Source of the DNA: Epiperipatus broadwayi
Taxonomy: Eukaryota > Onychophora > Udeonychophora > Euonychophora > Peripatidae
DNA: 64,000 nt
Reading direction: 5' to 3'
Assembly (NCBI GenBank): GCA_028023455.1
Contig: JAQFVV010006335.1
Span: 188,001 to 252,000, forward strand
The position numbers were made by a program, and so were the translations under genes. This document shows positions 51,369-62,500 of the stretch, one piece after another. The first letter of the stretch is position 1. Every line of letters starts with the position of its first letter. The notes beneath the pieces were generated by a model, which worked only from the letters and a program-made list of their open reading frames with translations, was not told where the DNA came from and searched no databases.

Positions 51369-52254
51369 ACCCTTACTTCTTGATATGTAAAATAATTTAA
51401 AATACAACTAGCTCAGTTACATTATTATGCTTAATTAAAATTTGCATATCTATCTTTAATATACTTTTATATTATCATATCTTAATTAAATTTATTATCA
51501 ATCATCAGAATCAATATAGTTCCAGATTATATTAATTAAATAAGTATTTAATAAAAATTATGAGACTGCAAAGTAAAGTTACAAAGTAATAAGCAGATTT
51601 ACATTGAGTCAATATCTCCTAAGATACTGTCTCAATGGCATAAGAATACTACCACTACCTTATCATCTTACTACTACATCTATAGCATTCTTATGACTTT
51701 TAAATGAAATCAATTATCTTTAATAATACTAAAATAATTCCTAACTTTTAACTTAAAATATAATTAAATAATCTCAGGTTCTTCTAAGTTGTTTTATAAT
51801 AATAATAACTCATGTAAATAAGTATGATGTGGGATTTTATATCAAACTTAAATACACCTAACTTATTTAAATAATAATAATAAATAATACTAATCTTAAA
51901 GTGTAATTTAATCTCATCTATTTCTATGATATAATCAATCATTAAATGAATAAACAATCCTATGTATATCTTTTATTTCATATGGTATCTTCATTTTAGA
52001 ATAAATCAAAATCTTATAATTAATAATCTGTGGCAATAAACAATACTATATTCTTATAATGTGCATTATAATCATTTTATGACCATTGCAATATTTATGT
52101 TCATGTCAATCAATTCTTATAAATAATGTTAAGCAAATATGGTATTCAATTCTAAATAATAACAAATTCATTTTGTGCAAATATTATGTTTATTTCAAAT
52201 CATCTGATGTCAAAATGCTGAGGTGAAAAATAATGAAACTCGACACACTTTTAA

Positions 52255-52312
52255 AACAAATTAACAAATTTATTTACAATAACTTCAAATAAAATTTATT
52301 TACACTATTTAC
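52255..52312 (-). promoter_or_regulatory. Probable poly(A)-signal zone of the LTR
   Basis: On the minus strand AAATAAA occurs twice within about 40 bases (GTGTAAATAAATTTT, then TTGTAAATAAATTTG), followed by a GTGTGTCGAG word that is also recognisable in the solo LTR. If used, R would be about 2.4 kb and U5 about 0.9 kb. A+T richness makes AATAAA common, so this is tentative. Confidence 0.35.
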
Positions 52313-54285
52313 AGTTTAGAACTTATGAAAACAAATATAAACTGAACTAAGTAAGAAAATAATAATACAATCTGTTTACACTGTTATTAAATCATGTACT
52401 TAATAAGCAATTATACATTCCTTCAAAAAAAACAATATTAATAATATTACAGTGTGTTTTTTAAAAACTTAGATTTTTAAATAAATAGTCGTGTACTTTA
52501 ATTATTACAAATAATAATATATGTCAAAACTATCTCTGTAGCATGTGTTCATAATGTAGCTCTACTAATTAAATAGCTACATTAATTAAGTATTACCATT
52601 TATAATGTATTATCATGTATTCACTTTATTACTAGCATTGCTTAATATCTGTATATAAAATCAATATCTCTTTATAATGTAAAACAAATGATTGGCTATA
52701 ATTATATTCCACCTAATGTAATTCCTGTTATATGTTTTATAAAATATGCATTCTATATCTGTATTATTCAAACATTAATATTTAAATCATTTATCAATTT
52801 TAAATTCATAAAACATTACATTAGATAAATTTTATGATTCCTTTCTGTGTAAAAATCATTATTTTACCCTATGTGCTTTACTAACCTTTCTAATAAATTT
52901 CTATCTATAAAACATATTCTAAACTTATTTAAAACATTTTCCGGGAAAACAAATATCAACTTCAAATAAAATATTCATTATCCAAATTACTCATACTATA
53001 TTGTCTATACTTAGTAAACTTTTCAATCTAAATATAAGTCTCTACCTAAAACGTAACTTAACTTATCTAATAAACAGAAAATAAAATAGACTTTTAAAAT
53101 CCTTTTCTGACTTGCAAAAATAAAATAATTATTAAGATAAATAATAAACATCATTTTAATACTAAGCATAAATAAAAATATCAAAATTATTTACGAAAGA
53201 ATCATATAATTATTTCTAAGCTCTTACGTAATGTTGTATCATGTTGACATTATAAATTTAAAACTTATGCATATTTTAATAAAGTTCGTTGCCAATATAA
53301 TGTATGTGTTTTCATAATATATTTATCCATTCATTCTACAACAACATAATATTCAGTTGATCTAAAGAAAAACATATTAAATTCATTAAAAATCATTATA
53401 CAATATTTTTACCATAATAATAATAATGTCCAGTCTGCTACCCAGTATTCTTCGGAATTTGCAGCTTCAGAAAACAAAAATAATACACATTCATACTTTC
53501 ATCATTCATTAAAATATTCCGTGTTAAATTAATTATAAAATAAATTTATGTAATTAATTATTATATTATTTTTTAGTTATTATTTAAGTAATGTACCTAT
53601 CCTACTTTTAAGAGTTTAATAATATTTAAATTTTATGTTAAATAAATAAAATAAAAATCATATTACATTTTCCAGCGTCGACTTTTGTTCTACCATAAAA
53701 GTTCTAATAAATCCTATGTACAAAGTCAATAGAACACTATTTCCTGTTCCGTTGTATCACGTGTTTCTTGAAAGTTTATAATAAAAAGATAACGTTCTTT
53801 TTTTTAAAAATAAAAATAAGTTTCCCAAGAAAACAAAATAAAATTAAAAAAAATAGTTTATAAGTCCTGTCTGGATCCAGTTCTTCATAGAATATTATTC
53901 AAAAATTATTATTTCTAAATTAATTTATAGTTTATAAATTATTTTACATTGAATTATTTTAATCAACTTGGCTTGCTTGACTTGGTTTAACTTGATTTGG
54001 ACATCCATGTAATACTTGCGCATTTATAATTAACATATTCAGGTAAGAATTAATTTCTCCATCTATAACGTCCAGCGTTTTAGATTACTTCAATATAGCA
54101 ATTTTATTATATTACGATTTTAAATAATCATATTTATAATCTATTTGCCTTTTAAAACGTCAATATTTAGTCTTTTAAGCACAAAGACTTAACAAGGCAA
54201 GTATTTATTTAAAATTACTACTGCTTCTTATATCTTTCCTTAAGATATACATTTTACTTCTATAATTTGTCAAAAATACTTTTTT

Positions 54286-54471
54286 TCACAGAAGTATTTT
54301 TATTTCTTTAAAATATCTATTAATAACAGACAATAGTAATTTAACTTTAAAACTATTTATAGTCCAAAATACTACTTTTCTCCATCTTATAGTTTTCTGT
54401 ACTAATCCAGCGTCTGTTACTTTTCTAGCATAAAGTTTCTGATATATTTCTACGATACGCGATGTTTCCAT
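54286..54471 (-). CDS. Small open frame in the LTR, 61 codons from the second Met
   Basis: Lies just downstream of the presumed start site. The frame opens at 54513, but Met at 54471 matches in position the ATG at 891 of the solo LTR. The product is basic and helical, starting METSRIVEIYQKLYARK. The frame is intact in both LTRs (second copy 62523-62708). Could be a short leader ORF or chance. Confidence 0.22.
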   Translation of the reverse strand: METSRIVEIYQKLYARKVTDAGLVQKTIRWRKVVFWTINSFKVKLLLSVINRYFKEIKILL

Positions 54472-54698
54472 GATCATTTGTACGTAAATTGAGTTTCGAT
54501 ATTGAGAAGACAATAGGGAATTATTAAGTTTCTACTGCATATTCATTACTTTAAAAATATTATAAATTATTCAATAACACTCTTATGATTTTACAACTGA
54601 TTTTAAGAGCGTTTATAAATTTACTTGGCTATTTTCTCAATAGCACGTTTAACTTAGAAATTTAATTACAGAGAGAGCCCTTCAACAATTGAATCCAG

Positions 54699-54733
54699 CT
54701 TTTATACTAGAAGAGACTCCACATCTGATTGGT
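54699..54733 (-). promoter_or_regulatory. LTR promoter: CCAAT-type and TATA boxes
   Basis: ACCAATCA (54733-54726) and TATAAAAG (54706-54699) on the minus strand. A start site about 30 bases further on would fall near 54670, by the GGGCTCTCTCTG word. The CCAAT box is kept in the solo LTR at 623; the TATA box is not obvious there. Confidence 0.5.
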
Positions 54734-55610
54734 ACGATTAAACAATCAAACTTTGCTTATTTACATATTTATCAACTCACTATTAAAAATAAAATAATGA
54801 CTTATTTAATATTTAATATTTTATCAAATTCTTTTAAAACAATATTTATCGTTTATTTAAATCTATTAAACATTCTTTTGAAATATTCTTTCTCACTTGA
54901 TTTAAATCTTAACTTTTATAAGATCATTTAAAATAAATTAAATCTTTTTAAATACGTTACATTTTTAAGACAATATTTTTTAAAATCAAATTTAATACTT
55001 TACATTAATATCTTTATTTTTATCTCGTGATAACTCACGTATTATTTATAAATTTTACAACATGATTTTTTAAAATAATTACGCAACTTTATTAGACAAC
55101 TTCCACGCATGTGTGTATAACATCTGTTCTTTATAACACAAGAACGCTTGCCTAAAAATAAACTTAACAATTGCTTTTTTAAAATAAATATTTATTTTTA
55201 AAAATAAATAAGATATTATATCAGATTTTAAAATAATTATTTGATATGATTAAAATCAAATATTAATCTCAATTTAAATACTTATAATTTAAAATATTTT
55301 TATTCACTTTTAACACATATTTTAAATTAGATAAATATCTTTATCCAATTTAAACTTGTCTTTTAAATACTTTAGCTTTAGACATTTGTCATTAAATTTA
55401 TTAATGCAGTATTACATCATAATCATCATCATTTTAAATATCTTCTCAATACCAACACAATTCACATATCAAATACTCATGGATTGATCTAATTAAACTT
55501 ATGGTAACATTACCAAAGTCAACATCACACTTTTAAAATACTTCTTAAATTTAAAATTTTCTACTAGATAAGCACAAAACTTAAATGGTGACCCATACAA
55601 AAGGGCACAT

Positions 55611-55623
55611 ATTCCCCTCCTTC
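55611..55623 (-). other. Polypurine tract
   Basis: On the minus strand GAAGGAGGGGAAT lies immediately before the LTR start TGTGCCC. It would prime plus-strand DNA synthesis and it fixes the element's orientation and the LTR boundary. Confidence 0.75.
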
Positions 55624-56677
55624 GGATAAAATTTTAAATTTAACATCCATCTTTACCATCTTTACTCCACATTGATCAATTTTATCTTTCTTATCATCTA
55701 AACATTATAATAAATTATTCTATCACAAAGTTTTATAAAGTATTGAAATATCATTTTAAATCTCACTAAGAAAACACTTTTAAATAAACTACAATGACTT
55801 TCTTTACTTCATAAATTAAGTTTCACTTCTCTTCCTTATCTTTTAATTAGGTTACTTTCATTTCCCTAATATTTCTACAAATATCAAGTATTTAAATTCT
55901 TTTAAATACACCTTTACATAAGCTACTAAAAATACATATTACTATAGTTAATACTATATTTTAAACTACTCTATGTATTTTATTTACAACTTATTGCTAG
56001 TTTCATTAGCAATCTTATAGATTATTATTTAGCAAATCTATATATTTCTCTTTTAAAATGATTAACTTCATCTTTTAAGATTGATCACTTTCATGATCAC
56101 TACCTTAATACAAATTAATCTTTTATAAGATTTAATTATATATACTTTAAACATATGAGTTTTATACTCTTTAACTCTATTATTTAACTTCTTGTTTAAA
56201 ATATATTTACTTCAATAGCTAATTCCATTTCTACTTAGTCATTATGACAAAACTTATTTCTTCTTAAAATATCATTTACATATTTTGTAAATTTCTTCAG
56301 CTAAACTTTATTCATCATGCTAATTTATTATATAATAAATTATTTCTTTATGTCAAGCATTATATTTGAACATGACATTAAAATATCTATTCACAACATT
56401 TTACGATTGTAACTCACACATCAGAAGGAAAAAGAATTAAATTCCTTGCATTACACGTCACTTTTTCCCCATCTAGTGTGGTTAACATCAAGGTATTTTC
56501 ACCTTACTTTGAAAGTTGCAAACATAGAAATATCTTATGTTTGTTTTACAAAGCCCAAAAAAAAAATAATAATATAATGCCATAATACATTATCAAATAT
56601 ACATCTTCTTTAAGAATTACCTGTCTTAATTTTTTTAATATATTCTTCTCTAAATCTAAACTTTAATTCTCTTTTTT
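55624..56677 (-). other. Noncoding interior between gag and the 3' LTR
   Basis: About 1.05 kb where pol would be expected. A+T-rich, stops in all frames, no RT or integrase motif seen in either strand. Confidence 0.7.
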
Positions 56678-58828
56678 TTAATTCAACTTTTTACTACCAG
56701 TTTTATTAGCTGGTCTCTTCAGAATTGTGGTCACACCACTTGTAGAAGGCTGATTATGCAAATCATTACTTCTATCCCTATTTGCATTGTACTGTATAGA
56801 CTTTTTAAAATATGGAGACATCTTATCTTTACCTTTATAATTAAAACTTCTCTTAAAGCCTCCAGGAGATTTTACTCCAGTACTGACACTAAGACTTGCT
56901 AATGGGTAATTATTTTTATCCCTATTTACTCTAAACTTATTATCAATAGATAACTCTGCTACTTCCAGAGCATCTAATATTTCGGAGACTTCCTCAATTG
57001 TCCCACGGTCAGCAGCTATTAACAACTGCTCCACATGCTTTGGTAAGTTGTGTCTAACTATTCTGACAATTTGCCCCTCTGATAATGGACAAGCAGTCAA
57101 AGTCTTCAAACGAACGGCTTGACTTCTGAAAAAACTGGTGTAGCTGCCTTTGCTAACTTGGTACTTATCTTGGGTAATTTGATACCGAATGCAATCCTGT
57201 TTGTCGGAGTTCCAAAAGCTCCCGACAATAAAACATTTGAAATCACCATACGTCATGGGTTTCTCGAACAGAGATTGCCACCAATCTTTAGCTACTCCGT
57301 ATAAATGATTGCTACACACGGCTACTTTCTCCTTTTCAGACAAAGAACATATCGAAAACAATTCATCCAGATTGTTTAGAAACTCCGAGGGATTTTCCAT
57401 GTATTCCCCTTTAAATGGTTTAACTTTCATAAACCTTAAGGCCATAGAATTATTTGAACTACCCTCATGACTAATTACTTCTCTAGTTGGTCTATTGTCA
57501 ATTTCCTTCACAAGAGTATTGTCTGACTGATTATTATTATTACTACTTGGCTTAATTAACTCTATATTATTCATTTGTGAAGAATCAACATAGTCAACAT
57601 ATGCTTTACTACTTATTTTTCCGGTAAACATTTCTGCCTTGGCATTACATATACTTTTCATTTCCATTTGATCATATACTTGCTGAAATTTTCCTTCTAA
57701 GTCCATCTGTTCAAGCACTTGCTTCACATACCCTTTTTGCTCTTTTCTGAACTCATCTAGATTCTTGTCTAAAATTTCTTTATAACTGTTATTACTTTGT
57801 TCTATCATTCCTGCATGATCCTTTATATCCTTCTGAATACGTTTTATATTTTCTCCAACTTTCGATCGATATTTATTTTCATCGACCTTTTTAACATCTA
57901 TACTCTTAAATTTCTCTACTAATTCCTGTTCTATTTCATTTTTTATGTCCCTTTTTGTCTGAATTATAGCACTCTTAACATCTTTGATATCTTCATTAAG
58001 ATTACTAACTTGGTTCTTCACATCACCAATTTCAGTATTAACTTTTAATTTATAATCCTCAATTTTTAAAGTTAAATTATTATTATTGATTTTACATTGA
58101 TCAATAGATTCAGCTATTTGATCTCTTAGACCTTTTATTGTGTTTTCTGAAAACTCATGAAATTCTCTTTCTAGCCTTTCTTGATTTCTATCATCAACTT
58201 TTAGTATTTCTAATTTTAAAGACTCAATTACTTCTTCATTCTTATCAAATCTTATGTCTATGCTATCCATTCTATCTTCCATTTTCTTATTCATATTTTT
58301 TATTTCATTCTTAATAGAATCATTATCTTCTTTCAAAGAATCTAATCTAATATTATTATCTTCTTTTAAAGAATCTAATCTAATATTATTATCTTCTTTT
58401 AAAGAATCTAATCTAATATTATTATCTTCTTTCATTTTTTCCATATTTATACTCATATTTTTCATATCTTTCTTAATAGAATCATTATCTTCTTTTATAG
58501 CATCAAACTTAATACTAATTTTATTACTCTCTTTTTCCATTTTTTCTTCAATAGAATTAATAATACTTCGACTCATTAACTCAAAATGTTTCATAATGTC
58601 AGACATTGAAAAGTTATCTATTCCTTTCTTAGTTTTCACTACTTCTCTGTCTGCTGTCTTAAAAATTATCTCTTCCTCCTCCTCTATTTCATTATCCATA
58701 CTTTGAGTATTTCCTAATATTATTTCTGAATCTGCTAATTTCTCTATTTCTTTACTCTCCACACAACTATTATTCTCAACAACAAAATTTGACATTTCAA
58801 CTTCTAACTCTTTATCCCAATTATTCAT
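56678..58828 (-). CDS. Gag-like protein with long coiled coil, 716 residues
   Basis: The single gene of the element, on the minus strand from ATG 58828. Residues 1-60 are acidic. Residues 85-400 are charged and helical with heptad character, including three tandem copies of the 11-residue unit KEDNNIRLDSL (about 133-167). A linker follows (400-460, Asn/Ser-rich). Residues about 462-625 fit the retrotransposon gag fold of Ty3-type elements: KPFKGEYMENPSEFLNNL, GVAKDWWQSL, YGDFKCFIVGSFW and the IVRHNLPKHVEQLL helix. The tail 630-716 is basic (about K/R every five residues) but has no CCHC zinc knuckle, so RNA may be bound by charge alone. It would assemble particles that package the element RNA. 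The frame is intact over 2.1 kb in DNA where stops are dense, so it has been under selection until recently. Confidence 0.85.
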   Translation of the reverse strand: MNNWDKELEVEMSNFVVENNSCVESKEIEKLADSEIILGNTQSMDNEIEEEEEIIFKTADREVVKTKKGIDNFSMSDIMKHFELMSRSIINSIEEKMEKESNKISIKFDAIKEDNDSIKKDMKNMSINMEKMKEDNNIRLDSLKEDNNIRLDSLKEDNNIRLDSLKEDNDSIKNEIKNMNKKMEDRMDSIDIRFDKNEEVIESLKLEILKVDDRNQERLEREFHEFSENTIKGLRDQIAESIDQCKINNNNLTLKIEDYKLKVNTEIGDVKNQVSNLNEDIKDVKSAIIQTKRDIKNEIEQELVEKFKSIDVKKVDENKYRSKVGENIKRIQKDIKDHAGMIEQSNNSYKEILDKNLDEFRKEQKGYVKQVLEQMDLEGKFQQVYDQMEMKSICNAKAEMFTGKISSKAYVDYVDSSQMNNIELIKPSSNNNNQSDNTLVKEIDNRPTREVISHEGSSNNSMALRFMKVKPFKGEYMENPSEFLNNLDELFSICSLSEKEKVAVCSNHLYGVAKDWWQSLFEKPMTYGDFKCFIVGSFWNSDKQDCIRYQITQDKYQVSKGSYTSFFRSQAVRLKTLTACPLSEGQIVRIVRHNLPKHVEQLLIAADRGTIEEVSEILDALEVAELSIDNKFRVNRDKNNYPLASLSVSTGVKSPGGFKRSFNYKGKDKMSPYFKKSIQYNANRDRSNDLHNQPSTSGVTTILKRPANKTGSKKLN
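58335..58433 (-). repeat. 33-base in-frame tandem repeat inside gag, three units
   Basis: Three near-identical 33-base units (plus-strand word AAAGAATCTAATCTAATATT) encode KEDNNIRLDSL. Three turns of helix per unit let the number change without breaking the coiled coil. Confidence 0.9.
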
Positions 58829-59572
58829 TTTTTATATACCTTTTTAAAATTTAATTCTAATAATATGCAGTACTTATTATTTATATTTTAGAATACAATT
58901 CCCCATCAACCTTCCCATCTCCACTCAACTCACTTTTACAATTAATCATATAATAGTATCCTCAAAAACTCTACATTACTTACTATTAAATAATTATATA
59001 AATTCCAGTAACAAAATTGTGTCATATCATTTATTTTTACACCTATGACCCACAGACAATTTGCACATAATATATAATATTAAATATCCATTTAAAATAT
59101 TTCAAGAATTGATATGGTCACATTATAATATAATTATTTGCCACATTTCTATAATTTATTGTTTTATTAACTTAAAATCAACATAGTATTTAACTTCAAA
59201 GAATAATCATATTACAGATACCACATGAAAATATAATATTCTACTAATAAAATTTTTATTTTAATTTTATTTTAATTTTATAATCAACATCTAATCAATT
59301 ATAAATATTATTATAAAATACTAACTATTTCTGTTTAATAAATATACTAACCACTAAATCCTAAATTATACATTTTAATACATACATTATTTTTATTAAA
59401 TAATTATACCTATCATTTTACTCTACTAACATACATATTATTCCTAAATTATGTATCCTAATTCTTAATTGAATATCTAAGCCTAAAATGATTAGTTACT
59501 AAAATCTTTCTTTTCCATCTATCGGGCCCATAAAATTGTAACTCTAACATATCAATGGCCCATCACGTTGCC
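58829..59572 (-). other. 5' leader of the gag-only element
   Basis: About 740 bases between the primer-binding site and the gag ATG. No long frame. Presumably holds the packaging signal, which cannot be recognised from sequence. Confidence 0.6.
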
Positions 59573-59579
59573 GGCGCCA
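59557..59579 (-). other. Candidate primer-binding site, tRNA-Lys-like
   Basis: On the minus strand TGGCGCC (59579-59573), then CAACGTG, then GGGCC. The complement of the 3' end of animal tRNA-Lys (CUU) reads TGGCGCCCAACGTGGGGC, so the site matches in blocks of 7, 7 and 4 bases separated by two 2-base insertions. It starts 16 bases inside the LTR end, further than usual. An imperfect or shifted site is possible. Confidence 0.45.
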
Positions 59580-59595
59580 AAATCAACTTACCCTT

Positions 59596-62500
59596 TGTAC
59601 CCTTACTTCTTGATATGTAAAATAGTTTAAAATACAACTAGCTCAGTTACATTATTATGCTTAATTAAAATTTGCATATCTATCTTTAATATACTTTTAT
59701 ATTATCATATCTTAATTAAATTTATTATCAATCATCAAAATCAATATAGTTCCAGATTATATTAATTAAATAAGTATTTAATAAAAATTATGAGACTGCG
59801 AAGTAAAGTTACAAAGTAATAAGCAGATTTACATTGAGTCAATATCTCCTAAGATACTGTCTCAATGGCATAAGAATACTACCACTACCTTATCATCTTA
59901 CCACTACATCTATAGCATTCTTATGACTTTTAAATGAAATAAATTATCTTTAATAATACTAAAATAATTCCTAACTTTTAACTTAAAATATAATTAAATA
60001 ATCTCAGGTTCTTCTAAGTTGTTTTAAAATAATAATAACTCATGTAAATAAGTATGATGTGGGATTTTATATCAAACTTAAATACACCTAACTTATTTAA
60101 ATAATAATAATAAATAATACTAATCTTAAAGTGTAATTTAATCTCATCTATTTCTATGATATAATCAATCATTAAATGAATAAACAATCCTATGTATATC
60201 TTTTATTTCATATGGTATCTTCATTTTAAAATAGATCAAAATCTTATACTTAATAATCTGTGGCAATAAACAATATTGTATTCTTATAATGTGCATTATA
60301 ATCATTTTATGACCATTGCAATATTTATGTTCATGTCAATCAATTCTTATAAAATAATGTTAAGCAAATATGGTATTCAATTCTAAATAATAATAACAAA
60401 TTCAATTTTGTGCAAATATTATGTTTATTTCAAATCATCTGATGTCAAAATGCTGAGGTGAAAAATAATGAAACTCGACACACTTTTAAAACAAATTAAC
60501 AAATTTATTTACAATAACTTCAAATAAAATTTATTTACACTATTTACAATTTTAGAATTTAAGAAAACAAATATAAACTGAACTAAGTAAGAAAATAATA
60601 ATACAATCTGTTTACACTGTTATTAAATCATGTACTTAATAAGCAATTATACATTCCTTCAAAAAAAACAATATTAATAATATTACAGTGTGTTTTTTTA
60701 AAAACTTAGATTTTTAAATAAATAGTCGTGTACTTTAATTATTACAAATAATAATATATGTCAAAACTATCTCTGTAGCATGTGTTCATAATGTAGCTCT
60801 ACTAATTAAATAGCTACATTAATTAAGTATTACCATTTATAATGTATTATCATGTATTCACTTTATTACTAGCATTGCTTAATATCTGTATATAAAATCA
60901 ATATCTCTTTATAATGTAAAACAAATGATTGGCTATAATTATATTCCACCTAATGTAATTCCTGTTATATGTTCTATAAAATATGCATTCTATATCTGTA
61001 TTATTCAAACATTAATATTTAAATCATTTATCAATTTTAAATTCATAAAACATTACATTAGATAAATTTTATGATTCCTTTCTGTGTAAAATCATTATTT
61101 TACCCTATGTGCTTTACTAACCTTTCTAATAAATTTCTATCTATAAAACATATTCTAAACTTATTTAAAACATTTTCCGGAAAACAAATATCAACTTCAA
61201 ATAAAATATTCATTATCCAAATTACTCATACTATATTGTCTATACTTAGTAAACTTTTCAATCTAAATATAAGCCTCTACCTAAAACGTAACTTAACTTA
61301 TCTAATAAACAGAAAATAAAATAGACTTTTAAAATCCTTTTCTGACTTGCAAAAATAAAATAATTATTAAGATAAATAATAAACATCATTTTAATACTAA
61401 GCATAAATAAAAATATCAAAATTATTTACGAAAGAATCATATAATTATTTCTAAGCTTCTTACGTAATGTTGTATCATGTTGACATTATAAATTAAAACT
61501 TATGCATATTTTAATAAAGTTCGTTGCCAATATAATGTATGTGTTTTCATAATATATTTATCCATTCATTCTACAACAACATAATATTCAGTTGATCTAA
61601 AGAAAAACATATTAAATTCATTAAAAATCATTATACAATATTTTTACCATAATAATAATAATGTCCAGTCTGCTACCCAGTATTCTTCGGAATTTGCAGC
61701 TTCAGAAAACAAAAAATAATACACATTCATACTCTCAACATTCATTAAAATATTCCGTGTTAAATTAATTATAAAATAAATTTATGTAATTAATTATTAT
61801 ATTATTTTTTAGTTATTATTTAAGTAATGTACCTATCCTACTTTTAAGAGTTTAATAATATTTAAATTTTATGTTAAATAAATAAAATAAAAATCATATT
61901 ACATATTCCAGCGTCGACTTTTGTTCTACCATAAAAGTTCTAATAAATCCTATGTACAAAGTCAATAGAACACTATTTCCTGTTCCGTTGTATCACGTGT
62001 TTCTTGAAAGTTTATAATAAAAATGATAACGTTCTTTTTTTTAAAAAAAAAAATAAGTTTCCCAAGAAAACAAAATAAAATTAAAAAAAATAGTTTATAA
62101 GTCCTGTCTGGATCCAGTTCTTCATAGAATATTATTCAAAAATTATTATTTCTAAATTAATTTATAGTTTATAAATTATTTTACATTGAATTATTTTAAT
62201 CAACTTGGCTTGCTTGGCTTAATTTAACTTGATTTGGACATCCATGTATTACTTGCGCATTTATAATTAACATATTCAGGTAAGAATTAATTTCTCCATC
62301 TATAACGTCCAGCGTTTTAGATTACTTCAATATAGCAATTTTATTATATTACGATTTTAAATAATCATATTTATAATCTATTTGCCTTTTAAAACGTCAA
62401 TATTTAGTCTTTTAAGCACAAAGACTTAACAAGGCAAGTATTTATTTAAAATTACTACTGCTTCTTATATCTTTCCTTAAGATATACATTTTACTTCTAT

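Larger units (their letters stand above)
51366..55609 (-). repeat. 3' LTR of the gag-only element, complete, 4,244 bases
   Basis: Bounded by (TA)n on the outer side and by a polypurine tract on the inner side. On the minus strand it begins TGTGCCC and ends GGGTACA, a 6-of-7 inverted terminus. U3 is about 0.94 kb up to a TATA box; an AAATAAA zone lies near 52310-52260. Frames of 75 and 80 codons inside it (54286-54513 minus, 54689-54931 plus) recur in the other LTR simply because the LTRs are near-identical. Confidence 0.88.

Noticed and set aside
54689-54931. 80-codon + strand frame repeated at 62926-63168
   Set aside because: Repeated only because it lies in the LTR. It runs antisense to the LTR promoter, is rich in Ile/Leu/Asn, and has no counterpart in the diverged LTR.
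55624-56677. Possible remnant of pol between gag and the 3' LTR
   Set aside because: Looked on both strands for RT, RNase H and integrase motifs and found only A+T-rich, stop-filled sequence.
58254-58706. 150-codon + strand frame, Ser/Leu/Ile-rich with repeats
   Set aside because: Antisense shadow of the gag coiled-coil repeats.
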